A DNA stretch of 64,000 nt. Source: Fluviicola sp. GTDB taxonomy: Bacteria; Bacteroidota; Bacteroidia; Flavobacteriales_D; Crocinitomicaceae. The position numbers and the translations under genes were made by a program. The DNA is taken from contig NZ_JBCNJT010000001.1 of NCBI RefSeq assembly GCF_039596395.1, positions 1,399,315 through 1,463,314 of the forward strand, written 5' to 3'. Positions 54,365 through 63,818 of the stretch are shown here, one piece after another. Below the pieces are notes generated by a model that saw only the letters and a list, made by a program, of their open reading frames with translations, ran no database searches and had not been told where the DNA came from. How positions within the stretch are numbered: the first letter of the stretch is position 1; the number at the start of each line of letters is the position of its first letter.

Positions 54365-57337
54365 ATGAACAAAAAGACATTCCGCAAAGCTTCTTTTATT
54401 CTGATCCTGGTTATCGGATCGGGATTGATCACTTCGGCACTTTTAAAGACTCCGGCTCACAAACCGTTGAAAAAACAGTCTAAAAGCCTGACCACTGATA
54501 AAGATGAAGACCAATGGATCTCAGCCGAATTGGCCAAACTTTCCACGAAAGAACGCATTGCGCAATCCTTCATGGTGGCTTGCTGGTCGAACAAAGGAAA
54601 AGAACATTTGGCAGAAACAGAAATGCTGGTCCGCGAGCAGAAAATCGGTGGTTTGATCTTTTTCCAGGGCGAGCGCGACAACCTGCAGGAAGCCATTCAG
54701 CAAATGCAATCCAGCGCGGCACTTCCTCTGTTAATCGGGATGGATGCCGAATGGGGTGTGGCAATGCGCCTTTCCGGAGAACCGCGTTTTCCTTACCAGC
54801 AAACGATCGGAGCGGCAAATGACCTTGAACTGATAGAAAAAATCGGATACCACATGGGAGTTGAATGCGACATGCTTGGAATCCACATGAATTTCTCACC
54901 GGTTGCAGACGTGAACCTGAACCCGCAAAACCCGGTAATTGGTTTCAGGGCATTTGGCTCGAATCCACAGCAAGTTGCCAGACAAACAGCAGCAATGGTC
55001 AAAGGAATTGAAAATGCAGGAGTTATTTCCTGCGTGAAGCATTTTCCAGGACATGGCGATACGGACAAAGATTCCCACAAAGAACTTCCTTCCGTTTCAC
55101 ACAGCGTAAACGAATTCGAATCGAAAGATTTCCTGCCGTTCAAAAGCGGAATTGAAGCAGGGACCCGCTCCGTGATGGTAGCACATTTGAATGTTCCATC
55201 GCTGGACCCAAGCGGAACACCCAGCAGTTTATCCAAAGTTGTTATCGAAACTTATCTGCGCAAAAAACTCGGTTTTAAAGGCCTGGTAATTTCCGATGCA
55301 TTGAATATGAAAGCAGTTTCCGAGAAATACGGAAAATCCGAAGTGGTTGCAAAAGCCTATTTGGCAGGTTGTGACATTTTGTTGTTCCCTGAAAATGTTT
55401 CGGACGCCATCAACCTGATCTACAGCAAAGTGGAAAGCGGTGAATTGAGCAAAGAAACTGTCAATGAACATTGCAAACGCATCCTGAAAGCCAAATACGA
55501 AGCAATCGTTCACAAACCGATGATCAAACGCAGGGATCCTGCACCTGAACGCAAACTGATCATCAACCAAACCTACGAAAAAGCCTTGCTTTGTATCAAA
55601 AACGAAGAAGACCATTTGCCGGTTGACCGGGTAGATAAACCGATCATTCGCATTGCGGTGGGCACACATACTTCTGCTTTCAGAGATCGTTTAAATGATT
55701 ATGCTAAAATCACTCATTACAAATACTTTACAGCAGAAGAAGCTGTTAAACGATTGAAGACCATCAAACTCGATCCGAATGCAGAATACATCCTGGATTT
55801 TCACTCCGATGCACAGCGCGCACGTAACAATTACGGTTTTGGTCCCTGGAAACAAGTATTGGATCTGCTTCCTGAACAGGCAAAAGCAACCCTGGTGTTA
55901 TTCGGAAATCCCCTGACACTTCAGAATGAAACCGAATTTCCTAAAACTGTAAAATCGGTGTTATGCGGTTATGAAAATACAGCAGCAGCGCAGGAGCGAA
56001 CCGCACAAGCAATCATGGGAGCATTCGATATCGAAGGAAAACTGGCAACAGACATCAACACCCAATGGAAATCCGGGTTTGGTATCCAGGTGAAGAATAA
56101 CGGCCGGTTGAAATATTCCCAACCGGAAGAATTGGGCCTGAATCCCGACAAACTGAAAGAAGTAGACGATATCGTGGCAAAAGCCATTGAAGCGAAAGCA
56201 TTTCCGGGTTGCCAGATCGTTGTGGCTATCGACGGAAAAATTGTCATTCAAAAATCCTATGGAACAACCATCTATGAGAATGGTGACAGCATTACCAACG
56301 ATCATATTTACGACATTGCATCCATTACCAAAATCGCTTCTTCGACAACTGCTTTGATGCGTTTGAAAACCCTGAACAAGTTTGATGAGAAAACGGACCT
56401 GAACGAATTGGTCCCGGAATACGTAAAAGATACGCCTTATGCAGATTTGAAAGCAATCGACCTATTGACGCACCAGGCAGGTTTGACTCCGTGGATCGCC
56501 TTCTACAAGCGCACCATGGAAAACGGGGAATTAAATCCGTCGATTTATCAAAAAGAAGACAAAGGAGTTTACAACAGAGCCGTTGCAGACAACATTTTCA
56601 TCAAAGACGATTACTGGAAAACGATGCTGAAAATCATTGTTGAAACGCCGCTGACAGGAAAGAAATCGTATGAATATTCGGATCTGAGCTACTACTTCTT
56701 CAATAAATACATTGAGAAGACAAGTGGAATGGGGCAGAATGAATTTGTAGATAAAGAGATTTATCAGCCTTTGGGATTACAAACTATGACGTATTTACCG
56801 TTGAAGAAATTCAACAAGAAACGCATTGTTCCTACGGAATACGATAAAGAATTCCGTAAGCAACTGATCCACGGATACGTACATGATCCGGGCGCAGCCA
56901 TGATGGGCGGAGTTGCCGGCCACGCGGGATTATTCTCCAACGCAACAGACCTGGCAGCTTTGATGCAGTTCTTATTGAATAAAGGCCAGATAGGAGACCA
57001 ATCGATCATTAAAAAAGAAATTGTAGATCAGTTTACAGCGTGCCAATTTTGCCCCGGAAACAGAAGGGGAATTGGTTTCGACAAGCCGACCGTAAGCATT
57101 AAAAACGGTCCGACCTGTGACCTGGTATCGCCGTCCACATTCGGGCATTCCGGATTTACAGGAACGATTACCTGGGCAGACCCTGAAAACAAGGTAAACT
57201 TCGTGTTTTTATCGAACCGCGTTTACCCGGATGCAGACAATTGGAAAATTACAAAGATGAGCGTGCGCACAGAGATCCAGCGAGTAATCTACGAAGCACT
57301 TTTTGAAGCACGCCGGAAAAAGACAGACAACAAATGA
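54365..57337 (+). CDS. GH3 glycosidase / class C beta-lactamase-like fusion
   Basis: 990 residues behind an N-terminal signal or anchor (residues 9-27). The first half is a GH3 beta-N-acetylhexosaminidase (NagZ-type) with KHFPGHGDTDKDSH (225-238), whose His and Asp belong to the acid/base and motif of NagZ. The second half (from about 600) is a serine hydrolase of the beta-lactamase/PBP type with S653-x-x-K656, YSDLSYYF and HSGFTGT. Both parts fit muropeptide turnover in the periplasm. TAATTTTG lies 4 nt before the ATG. The stop overlaps bshA by 4 bp. Confidence 0.9.
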   Translation: MNKKTFRKASFILILVIGSGLITSALLKTPAHKPLKKQSKSLTTDKDEDQWISAELAKLSTKERIAQSFMVACWSNKGKEHLAETEMLVREQKIGGLIFFQGERDNLQEAIQQMQSSAALPLLIGMDAEWGVAMRLSGEPRFPYQQTIGAANDLELIEKIGYHMGVECDMLGIHMNFSPVADVNLNPQNPVIGFRAFGSNPQQVARQTAAMVKGIENAGVISCVKHFPGHGDTDKDSHKELPSVSHSVNEFESKDFLPFKSGIEAGTRSVMVAHLNVPSLDPSGTPSSLSKVVIETYLRKKLGFKGLVISDALNMKAVSEKYGKSEVVAKAYLAGCDILLFPENVSDAINLIYSKVESGELSKETVNEHCKRILKAKYEAIVHKPMIKRRDPAPERKLIINQTYEKALLCIKNEEDHLPVDRVDKPIIRIAVGTHTSAFRDRLNDYAKITHYKYFTAEEAVKRLKTIKLDPNAEYILDFHSDAQRARNNYGFGPWKQVLDLLPEQAKATLVLFGNPLTLQNETEFPKTVKSVLCGYENTAAAQERTAQAIMGAFDIEGKLATDINTQWKSGFGIQVKNNGRLKYSQPEELGLNPDKLKEVDDIVAKAIEAKAFPGCQIVVAIDGKIVIQKSYGTTIYENGDSITNDHIYDIASITKIASSTTALMRLKTLNKFDEKTDLNELVPEYVKDTPYADLKAIDLLTHQAGLTPWIAFYKRTMENGELNPSIYQKEDKGVYNRAVADNIFIKDDYWKTMLKIIVETPLTGKKSYEYSDLSYYFFNKYIEKTSGMGQNEFVDKEIYQPLGLQTMTYLPLKKFNKKRIVPTEYDKEFRKQLIHGYVHDPGAAMMGGVAGHAGLFSNATDLAALMQFLLNKGQIGDQSIIKKEIVDQFTACQFCPGNRRGIGFDKPTVSIKNGPTCDLVSPSTFGHSGFTGTITWADPENKVNFVFLSNRVYPDADNWKITKMSVRTEIQRVIYEALFEARRKKTDNK

Positions 57338-58479
57338 AAATCGGAATTGTACTATATCCCACATTCGGAGGGAGTGGAGTGGTAGCCACAGAACTTGGAA
57401 AAGCCTTAGCTCAAAAAGGGCATTTGGTCCATTTTATCACGTATTCCCAGCCTGTTCGTTTGGGAAGTTTTCGTGAGAATATTTTTTACCACGAAGTACA
57501 GCTTTCGGATTACCCACTTTTTGAGTACCAGCCTTACGAAACAGAATTGGCCAGTAAAGTAGTGGACGTTGTAAAATACGAAGGTTTGGACCTGTTGCAC
57601 GTGCATTACGCCATTCCGCATGCATCTGCGGCTTTTATGGCACAACAAATCCTGAAAGCACAGGGAATCAACATTCCGTTTATCACGACACTTCACGGAA
57701 CAGATATTACACTAGTCGGAAAAGACCCTTCATTCGAACCGGTTATTTCCTTTTGTATCAATGCATCAGACGCCGTGACAGCCGTTTCGGAGAGCTTAAA
57801 GAAAGATACATATACACATTTCGAGACCAGGCGCGAAATTCACGTAATCCCGAATTTCATTCAACCGAAAGCAGAATTACCGGTGATTAATATGGAAAAA
57901 CGCCGGCATTATGCCAAAGACGAAGAATTGATCCTGTGTCACATTTCAAATTTCCGACCAGTGAAACGCATTACAGACGTGGTTCGCATCTTTGAAAAAG
58001 TACAGGAAAAACTTCCGGCTAAATTATTGTTGGCAGGAGATGGCCCAGACCGCGCCATTGTAGAGCGTTTGGCCCGCGACCTTGGAATTTGCAACAAAAT
58101 CCTTTTCATCGGGAAAGTGCGCGAAACAGGCCCGATCCTAGAGTTGAGTGATTTATTCCTGTTACCATCCGAAACGGAAAGCTTCGGTTTGGCAGCTTTG
58201 GAAGCCATGGCAGAAGGAGTTCCGGTGGTTTCATCCAATACCGGTGGAATTCCGGAAGTAAACATCGACGGCTATTCCGGGTTCACATCCGATGTGGGCG
58301 ATGTGGAATCGATGGCACAAAATGCTATTCGCATCCTGGAAAATAAAGAAACACATCAGATTTTCCGGAAAAATGCACTGGAACAGGCGAAACGCTTCGA
58401 ATTGTCGGAAGTCCTTCCGTTGTATGAAGAATTGTACGAATCGGTATTAAAAGGACATCCGGATACCATCAAAGCTTAG
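57334..58479 (+). CDS. bshA: N-acetyl-alpha-D-glucosaminyl L-malate synthase
   Basis: First enzyme of bacillithiol synthesis: a GT4 glycosyltransferase (381 residues) joining UDP-GlcNAc and malate. LYPTFGGSGVVATELGKALA, LHVHYAIPHASAA, TTLHGTDITLVG and the nucleotide-sugar segment PSETESFGLAALEAMAEGVPVVSSNTGG are as in BshA of Bacillus and Flavobacteriia. The ATG overlaps the stop of the upstream GH3 gene (ATGA), so both are co-translated. A terminator follows. Confidence 0.95.
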   Translation: MKIGIVLYPTFGGSGVVATELGKALAQKGHLVHFITYSQPVRLGSFRENIFYHEVQLSDYPLFEYQPYETELASKVVDVVKYEGLDLLHVHYAIPHASAAFMAQQILKAQGINIPFITTLHGTDITLVGKDPSFEPVISFCINASDAVTAVSESLKKDTYTHFETRREIHVIPNFIQPKAELPVINMEKRRHYAKDEELILCHISNFRPVKRITDVVRIFEKVQEKLPAKLLLAGDGPDRAIVERLARDLGICNKILFIGKVRETGPILELSDLFLLPSETESFGLAALEAMAEGVPVVSSNTGGIPEVNIDGYSGFTSDVGDVESMAQNAIRILENKETHQIFRKNALEQAKRFELSEVLPLYEELYESVLKGHPDTIKA

Positions 58480-58502
58480 TTTTTTCAATAGAAAAGAGAT
58501 CG

Positions 58503-58529
58503 ATCGCCGGAAAATTACCGGCGATTTTT
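58503..58529 (+). terminator. Rho-independent terminator after bshA
   Basis: ATCGCCGG (58503-58510) pairs with CCGGCGAT (58518-58525) and runs into TTTTT. Confidence 0.93.
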
Positions 58530-58581
58530 GTTTCATTTATTTGGTTTTCATACTTTTCAAAAACGAAACCCAATTATACGA

Positions 58582-59313
58582 ATGATGAAACAGACCTTTG
58601 CCACAGCTTTATTATCCATTTTCTCAGCCCTGAACAGCTATTCACAAACAAGTAAGTCGGTCGATCATTTTTACATCAATGATGAAATCGCCGAAGGCAA
58701 TTTGTTTAATCCTGTGGATAGTAAAATGATTGACACCAACTCCATACGTTTTTTAGCTGCAAAAGAAAATGTCCTGGATTATTGTAATAAACATCTGTCA
58801 TTCCGGATGGATTCCGCAGCAAGCTATTATTCCTGCAGGGAATACTTTCAGGCAAATCCATACACTAGTGAAAGCAACCGAAAGCGGATGCAAAAAAAGC
58901 AATTGAAATATGAATTCTTCATCACCTTCAGTGTCAATCCTACAATTGATTATCACCTCTATTTTTATCTGGACAGCTTAATGCAAGTAAAGGATGCATC
59001 GGAAGACCTTTTCAAGATCAAAAAAGAGCGTATCCAGAACATCCTTCCATGGAACCAGATATCAGATCAGGTGTTGGAAAAAGAAAAGGATTACATTATT
59101 CCGCTCGGAGAAATCGATCTGGAATATGATCCAACATATAAACGGTTCGTGTATATGCTGATTCAGCTAAAAACAGAAAAGACCAACATTCACAAAACAT
59201 CTGACTATACTGGTGATTATGATTTAAATATGCTGATTGTCGATTCAGAGACCGGAACCGTTTTGGAAAAGACAAAAGCACACTATAGTTACATTTCTGA
59301 ACCTTCCTGGTAA
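58582..59313 (+). CDS. Exported protein of unknown function
   Basis: 243 residues from ATG 58582 (or 58585), which opens a signal peptide ending NSYSQ. The longer frame from 58528 overlaps the bshA terminator. The body is alpha/beta with many Lys/Asp and two Cys (YYSCREYF and an earlier YCN). No known domain is recognised. It is the first of several poorly known genes between bshA and the SRPBCC gene, all on the plus strand. Confidence 0.55.
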   Translation: MMKQTFATALLSIFSALNSYSQTSKSVDHFYINDEIAEGNLFNPVDSKMIDTNSIRFLAAKENVLDYCNKHLSFRMDSAASYYSCREYFQANPYTSESNRKRMQKKQLKYEFFITFSVNPTIDYHLYFYLDSLMQVKDASEDLFKIKKERIQNILPWNQISDQVLEKEKDYIIPLGEIDLEYDPTYKRFVYMLIQLKTEKTNIHKTSDYTGDYDLNMLIVDSETGTVLEKTKAHYSYISEPSW

Positions 59314-59381
59314 TTTTTTTGTTTTCCAATAATTAATTCGATAACTTGGGTATCTCTGCCACTCACGAAAACTGACTTACT

Positions 59382-59924
59382 ATGAGATATCTGGTCCGAC
59401 AAAATATTGTCTTCTTCATCGTTTCACTGATTATTTACTACTACAATCCTTCACTGGGATTAGTACTGATTTCGCTTTCTGCAGGCTTGTTTATTTGGGA
59501 AATCACCCGTAAAAAAGTCCGGTTTTCTCCCATCATTGCTGCTCTTTCGTGCATTTCACTGTTTTTGTTACTGGAAGATTATTCTACCAAAAGACAGGCT
59601 AAGATCATTGTAGCGGAAGTATTTGATTATTACAGGCATAACCACACCACTCCCAAAGACCTGGACCAGGTTTTTGTATCGACAACCATGATGCGGACCG
59701 CCGTTTTCGGAGGGTTCAATTACGGAATGAAAATCCTTTCTAGCCATCGCTGCGAGTGGAAACTGGAGTTTTCCAATATGTGGGGAACCCGTTACTTTTA
59801 CAATGATCGCCGGGGAATTTTCGAGCAAACAGAGCATTTGCAGGGAACCAATAAGCACTGGAACCTGTTTTGGAAAGTGGAGCCTCATTTGGAAGTGAAA
59901 GATCATCACCTGATGCCCGAATAA
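59382..59924 (+). CDS. Membrane protein of unknown function
   Basis: 180 residues. Three hydrophobic segments in the first 68 residues are followed by a soluble part with NMWGTRYFYNDRRGIFEQ and a charged end. No family is recognised. The soluble part probably lies on one side of the membrane. It is flanked by two gaps of 68 and 165 bp. Confidence 0.5.
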   Translation: MRYLVRQNIVFFIVSLIIYYYNPSLGLVLISLSAGLFIWEITRKKVRFSPIIAALSCISLFLLLEDYSTKRQAKIIVAEVFDYYRHNHTTPKDLDQVFVSTTMMRTAVFGGFNYGMKILSSHRCEWKLEFSNMWGTRYFYNDRRGIFEQTEHLQGTNKHWNLFWKVEPHLEVKDHHLMPE

Positions 59925-60089
59925 CTGATATTGGTTGCAGAAAGGCATGCTTTACCGATCGAAATCAAAAAGGATAAACAGGTTTCCGGATTGTGAATAC
60001 ATTGTTACCTTTTTTTCTTAACCGGCCTTCACGGTATTTTTACTGCATTTTTTCTTGTTTTCGGTCATTATAAGTACTACCTTCATTAC

Positions 60090-60548
60090 ATGCTTATGAA
60101 GACTATTTTTGATGAGTCAACTCGCAATGAGTTGATTGACCGCATTCACGCCATTCCAGATAATGCGCAGGCTCAATGGGGGAAAATGAATCTTTACCAA
60201 ATGCTAACTCATTGCACCACGTGGGAAGAATGGATGCAGGGAAAGAACAATCCGGTTTACAAACAGGTTTTTATCGGCAAGATCTTCGGTAAAATGGGAT
60301 TGAGACGCATGATCCGCGACGACAAGCCGATCGATAAAGGAGTTCCGACCTCAGAACCCTTCAAAATCAAAGAAACAAGCGGAGATATCCAGGAAAAGAA
60401 AGCATACTGGGTTCAGCTGATCCGATCTTATGAAACTTATTCGAATCCGGCATTTATTCATGATTTCTTTGGAAAAATGACCGAAGAGCAAATTGGTTTA
60501 TTGGCCTACAAACACACCGATCATCATTTAAGACAATTTAATAGTTAA
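60090..60548 (+). CDS. DinB-like protein (DUF1569)
   Basis: 152 residues of a four-helix bundle with the metal-binding His pattern of the DinB/DUF1569 family: MNLYQMLTHCTTWEEWMQGKN near the start and YKHTDHHLRQF at the end. Such proteins can bind divalent metal; a thiol- or glutathione-S-transferase-like role is known for relatives, and the nearby bshA makes a bacillithiol link possible but unproven. A second ATG two codons in is an alternative start. Confidence 0.75.
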   Translation: MLMKTIFDESTRNELIDRIHAIPDNAQAQWGKMNLYQMLTHCTTWEEWMQGKNNPVYKQVFIGKIFGKMGLRRMIRDDKPIDKGVPTSEPFKIKETSGDIQEKKAYWVQLIRSYETYSNPAFIHDFFGKMTEEQIGLLAYKHTDHHLRQFNS

Positions 60549-60551
60549 GTT

Positions 60552-61037
60552 ATGAAAAAGAGCGCTACCCTTTTTTTAGTCTTGATGGTGTTTACATCGT
60601 CCTCACTATTCAGTCAAACAAGAAAAGAAACCATCGTCAAACTGGAATGGCGGGAACAGGGTTTCGTCCATTTTTACAGCCCGGAATATTCCGTATATGT
60701 GAGTAAACCGGAATTTCTCAACATCCAGAACGAACTCTTGATCGGACTTTTTGATGAGTACGCTCAAAACCTCGATTCAATCAGCCTGGAAAACCCGTTT
60801 TCTGCGTTTAAATCGGACCAGCAAGACCTTCTTTGGGCACAGTTAAAGGAATGTGCTACAGACGGACAAATGCTTATTCTGCCCACTGTTTCCAAAAAGA
60901 AATTGAAAAACGTAGTAATCGTAGATGAAACAAAGGTTTATGGAAACGGAACAGAAGTTTGGGAATGCCGTGATCCTAAAACAGACCGTGTCATTTTTGC
61001 GCGTTATCAGAAAACACATGTGGCTCCGGATTTTTAA
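60552..61037 (+). CDS. Exported protein of unknown function
   Basis: 161 residues with a signal peptide ending LFSQ, followed by an acidic, mixed alpha/beta body. No recognised domain. Its start is 3 bp after the DUF1569 stop, so the two are probably co-transcribed. Confidence 0.55.
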   Translation: MKKSATLFLVLMVFTSSSLFSQTRKETIVKLEWREQGFVHFYSPEYSVYVSKPEFLNIQNELLIGLFDEYAQNLDSISLENPFSAFKSDQQDLLWAQLKECATDGQMLILPTVSKKKLKNVVIVDETKVYGNGTEVWECRDPKTDRVIFARYQKTHVAPDF

Positions 61038-61072
61038 CAGGCAACTTATTGGATAACAGTTAAATTTGTTCC

Positions 61073-62032
61073 ATGAATAAATTATTAGCCTGGTTTACAC
61101 CTGAAAATGATCGAAAAAGGAAATTCATCGCAATTGCTTTTACGCTTGTTATTTCCTTATTATTTACCGTCATGTGCATTTATTGGTGGGGAGATTATGG
61201 ATTTGCCTTATTCGTAATCACTCCTCTTTTCATGGGAATTTGCCCCGTAATCATTTATGGTAAAAAGAAATCCATTACCAGGGCACAAGCCTTCAATGTT
61301 GCTGCCTTAACGCTTTTATTTTACTGTTTAACACTGGTTTTCCTGGCTATAGAAGGAGTCATTTGCATCATTATGGCTCTTCCTTTGGGATTAATCGTAG
61401 TTTGGCTCGGATCTGTTATCGGATATGAGATAATCAAGCGGAAACCAAACAGCGGAACTCCTACACTCATTACCTTGTTATTCATTATTCCCATTTTCAG
61501 CTTTGTAGAAAAAGATTCCAGGCCATCCGTTACTTCTGTAACGACGAGTATAGACATTGATGCCAATCCTTCGGTAGTTTGGAAAAATGTTGTGGAATTT
61601 CCGCAATTAAACGAGCCTACTGAATTCATTTTCAAAACCGGGATTGCTTATCCAATCAATGCAAAGATTCATGGAAACGGGGTAGGAGCTATTCGTTATT
61701 GTAATTTCACGACCGGAAGCTTTGTGGAACCGATTACTGTTTGGGATCAACCAAAACTCCTGTCTTTCGACGTGCTTGAACAGCCCGAACCTATGAAGGA
61801 AATTAGTTTTTGGGACATTGATGCGCCTCACCTGCACGATTATTTTGTTTCCAAAAAGGGACAATTCCGGTTAATTCCTCTTCCGAATGGAAAAACGCGC
61901 CTGGAAGGAACAACGTGGTATTACCACCGGATAAAACCGGAATTTTATTGGAGAATGTGGAGTAATTACATTGTTCATTCGATTCATAACAGAGTCCTGG
62001 AGCACATTAAAACCAACTCTGAAAAGAATTAA
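61073..62032 (+). CDS. Membrane protein with C-terminal SRPBCC-like domain
   Basis: 319 residues. Four hydrophobic segments lie in residues 15-150. From about residue 160 there is a soluble domain with SIDIDANPSVVWKNVVEFPQL, a helix-grip (SRPBCC/START-like) opening, and a conserved FRLIPLPNGKTRLEGTTWYYHR. The domain binds hydrophobic ligands in many proteins; the ligand is unknown. TAAATTTG is 4 nt before the ATG. Confidence 0.7.
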   Translation: MNKLLAWFTPENDRKRKFIAIAFTLVISLLFTVMCIYWWGDYGFALFVITPLFMGICPVIIYGKKKSITRAQAFNVAALTLLFYCLTLVFLAIEGVICIIMALPLGLIVVWLGSVIGYEIIKRKPNSGTPTLITLLFIIPIFSFVEKDSRPSVTSVTTSIDIDANPSVVWKNVVEFPQLNEPTEFIFKTGIAYPINAKIHGNGVGAIRYCNFTTGSFVEPITVWDQPKLLSFDVLEQPEPMKEISFWDIDAPHLHDYFVSKKGQFRLIPLPNGKTRLEGTTWYYHRIKPEFYWRMWSNYIVHSIHNRVLEHIKTNSEKN

Positions 62033-62059
62033 CCAATTAGTACTGAACTGATAAGAATT

Positions 62060-62386
62060 ATGAAAGCTGTTGAAATCATTATGATTCCCGTTGCCGACCA
62101 GCAAAAAGCAAAAGCATTTTATTTGAAGCTGGGATTTGAATTATTGATGGAAGCTCCTGCAGAGCATGGTGAAACCTGGATTCAAATGGGATTACCCGGT
62201 CAGAATGTAACGATCTCATTGGCGAAATTTCATGGAATTATCATCGAAACAGAAGATATCACTGCAAAGATGGAAGCCTTGAAGGAAGAAAACATACTGG
62301 TTGAACAAATGCATGAAACTCCCTGGGGGAAATTTGCATGGCTGAAAGATCCGGACGGAAACAGTTTATGCCTCCATCAGAAATAA
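62060..62386 (+). CDS. VOC-family (glyoxalase-like) protein
   Basis: 108 residues with the two beta-alpha-beta-beta-beta units of vicinal oxygen chelate proteins: MIPVADQQKAKAFYLKLGFELL and an end WLKDPDGNSLCLHQK. Metal-dependent dioxygenases, glyoxalases and binding proteins belong here; the substrate is unknown. It follows the SRPBCC gene by 27 bp. Confidence 0.85.
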   Translation: MKAVEIIMIPVADQQKAKAFYLKLGFELLMEAPAEHGETWIQMGLPGQNVTISLAKFHGIIIETEDITAKMEALKEENILVEQMHETPWGKFAWLKDPDGNSLCLHQK

Positions 62387-62499
62387 ACCGGATCATTAAC
62401 ATCATTTACCACAATCCGCCGGGAAAACTAAACAGTGATCCTTAACTTTGAGTCACTTAATTTCCTGTCCGTTGAACAGGCGGGAATAATTGATTTATT

Positions 62500-62796
62500 A
62501 TGGCATCTTTTTCTGAAATCATCAACTCCGAAAAACCCGTTCTGGTCGACTTCTTTGCAACCTGGTGCGGCCCTTGTAAAACCATGCAGCCAATCCTGGA
62601 TGACCTGAAATCCAAAGTCGGGAATTCAGCTTCCGTGCTGAAAGTAGATGTGGATAAAAATCCGCACGCTGCCGAAAAATACCAGGTGAGGAGTGTTCCG
62701 ACTTTGATCTTGTTTAAAAATGGGAAAGTAGTGTGGAGACAATCAGGCGTGATGCAGGCAGGCCAATTGGCACAAATCATCAAACAGCATCAATAA
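62500..62796 (+). CDS. trxA: Thioredoxin
   Basis: 98 residues of the thioredoxin fold with the redox motif W22-C23-G24-P25-C26 and the cis-Pro loop VPTLILF. A disulfide reductant in the cytoplasm. TAACTTTG (62443-62450) about 49 nt upstream is a candidate promoter element. A bidirectional terminator follows. Confidence 0.95.
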   Translation: MASFSEIINSEKPVLVDFFATWCGPCKTMQPILDDLKSKVGNSASVLKVDVDKNPHAAEKYQVRSVPTLILFKNGKVVWRQSGVMQAGQLAQIIKQHQ

Positions 62797-62844
62797 GCAA
62801 AAAATGCATTTCTATTTGACGTAAATATTACGTCAAGTATTCGA

Positions 62845-62882
62845 AAAAAAAGAGCCCGCCGTGCCGCAACGGACTCTTTTCT
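62845..62882. terminator. Bidirectional terminator between thioredoxin and nitroreductase genes
   Basis: AAAAGAG (62848-62854) pairs with CTCTTTT (62874-62880), and CCG with CGG inside a C/A mismatch. A-run on the left, T-run on the right. Confidence 0.9.
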
Positions 62883-62906
62883 TTGAGTTGAGTTGGTTAT
62901 TGCAGG

Positions 62907-63533
62907 CTAGTTTAAAGTAATAGTCAATTCGTCCAAAGGAACACGTACTTTCTTCGCTTTTGCAAGGAAATCCGCTTCTTCATCCCTGTATCCCAAAGCA
63001 AGGATCACAGCAGACTGAAGTCCTTTTTCTTTCAATCCCAAAATTTCATCGAAAGCAGCATTGTCAAAACCTTCCATCGGTGTAGAATCCACTTTCAGGT
63101 TTGCAGCCGCAACAATAGCAGTTCCCAAGGCAATGTAAGCCTGTCTTGCTGCCCAGTTCTTTACAAATTCTTCCGGCATGCTTGCAAATCCTGACAATTT
63201 CTCTTTAAAGTCGTTTAAGCTTTCTACCGGAATGCCACGAGTTTTTGCAACCAGTTCAATATATTCGTCTACGTGAGTTTGTGAAACGTGTGTATAGGAA
63301 GCAAAAACCAATAGGTGAGAAGATTCCTTCACCTGCGGGTTAAATGATGCCGCCTGTAATTTTTCCTTGATCTCCGGATTGGAAACAACCAATACTCTGA
63401 AAGGCTGCATTCCTGCAGAAGTTGCTGTTAAATTGATTGCTTCCAGGATCTCTGTTACTTTCTCGTCTGATACTTTCTCAGATGTCATGCGTTTTACGGC
63501 GTATCGCCAGTTTAATGTGTCTATTAAATTCAT
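62907..63533 (-). CDS. Nitroreductase-family NAD(P)H oxidoreductase
   Basis: 208 residues from ATG 63533 (MNLIDTLNWRYAVKRM). RYAVKRM and TATSAGMQPFRVLVV fit the FMN-binding start, and AARQAYIALGTAIVAAANLKVDSTPMEGFD the dimer and active-site helices of NfsB-like enzymes. It reduces nitro compounds or quinones; the natural substrate is unknown. TACCTTTG on the minus strand lies 17 nt before the start codon. The longer frame from 63575 lacks support. Confidence 0.92.
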   Translation of the reverse strand: MNLIDTLNWRYAVKRMTSEKVSDEKVTEILEAINLTATSAGMQPFRVLVVSNPEIKEKLQAASFNPQVKESSHLLVFASYTHVSQTHVDEYIELVAKTRGIPVESLNDFKEKLSGFASMPEEFVKNWAARQAYIALGTAIVAAANLKVDSTPMEGFDNAAFDEILGLKEKGLQSAVILALGYRDEEADFLAKAKKVRVPLDELTITLN

Positions 63534-63625
63534 CTTTCTGTGTTTTGAGGCAAAGGTACAATCGAATAGTTTCAAAAAGATATCGATATACTAAACGAAA
63601 CTAGTTTCCACGGGTAAACCACCTT

Positions 63626-63662
63626 GTTTGTAATATGGCAAATTTGCGAATTTGAAATATCG
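63626..63662. repeat. AAATTTGCC palindromic repeat (intergenic copy 2)
   Basis: Read on the minus strand it matches the intergenic copy at 47651-47690 at about 22 of 28 core positions (CGCAAATTTGCCATATTAC). It lies between the nitroreductase and pentapeptide-repeat genes, which diverge. Confidence 0.55.
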
Positions 63663-63818
63663 AAGCAGGATTTGTTTTAGGCTAAATAGAATCGAAACAA
63701 ATGTAAAGTATCCATCCGATTCGGTTTCATTGCTTAAATTTGAAAGAATAAAGACCTGGAATTGCGGGAAAATCCAAGTCTTGAAATCTTGCAGTCTTAA
63801 TGTGCTAATATCCAAAAC

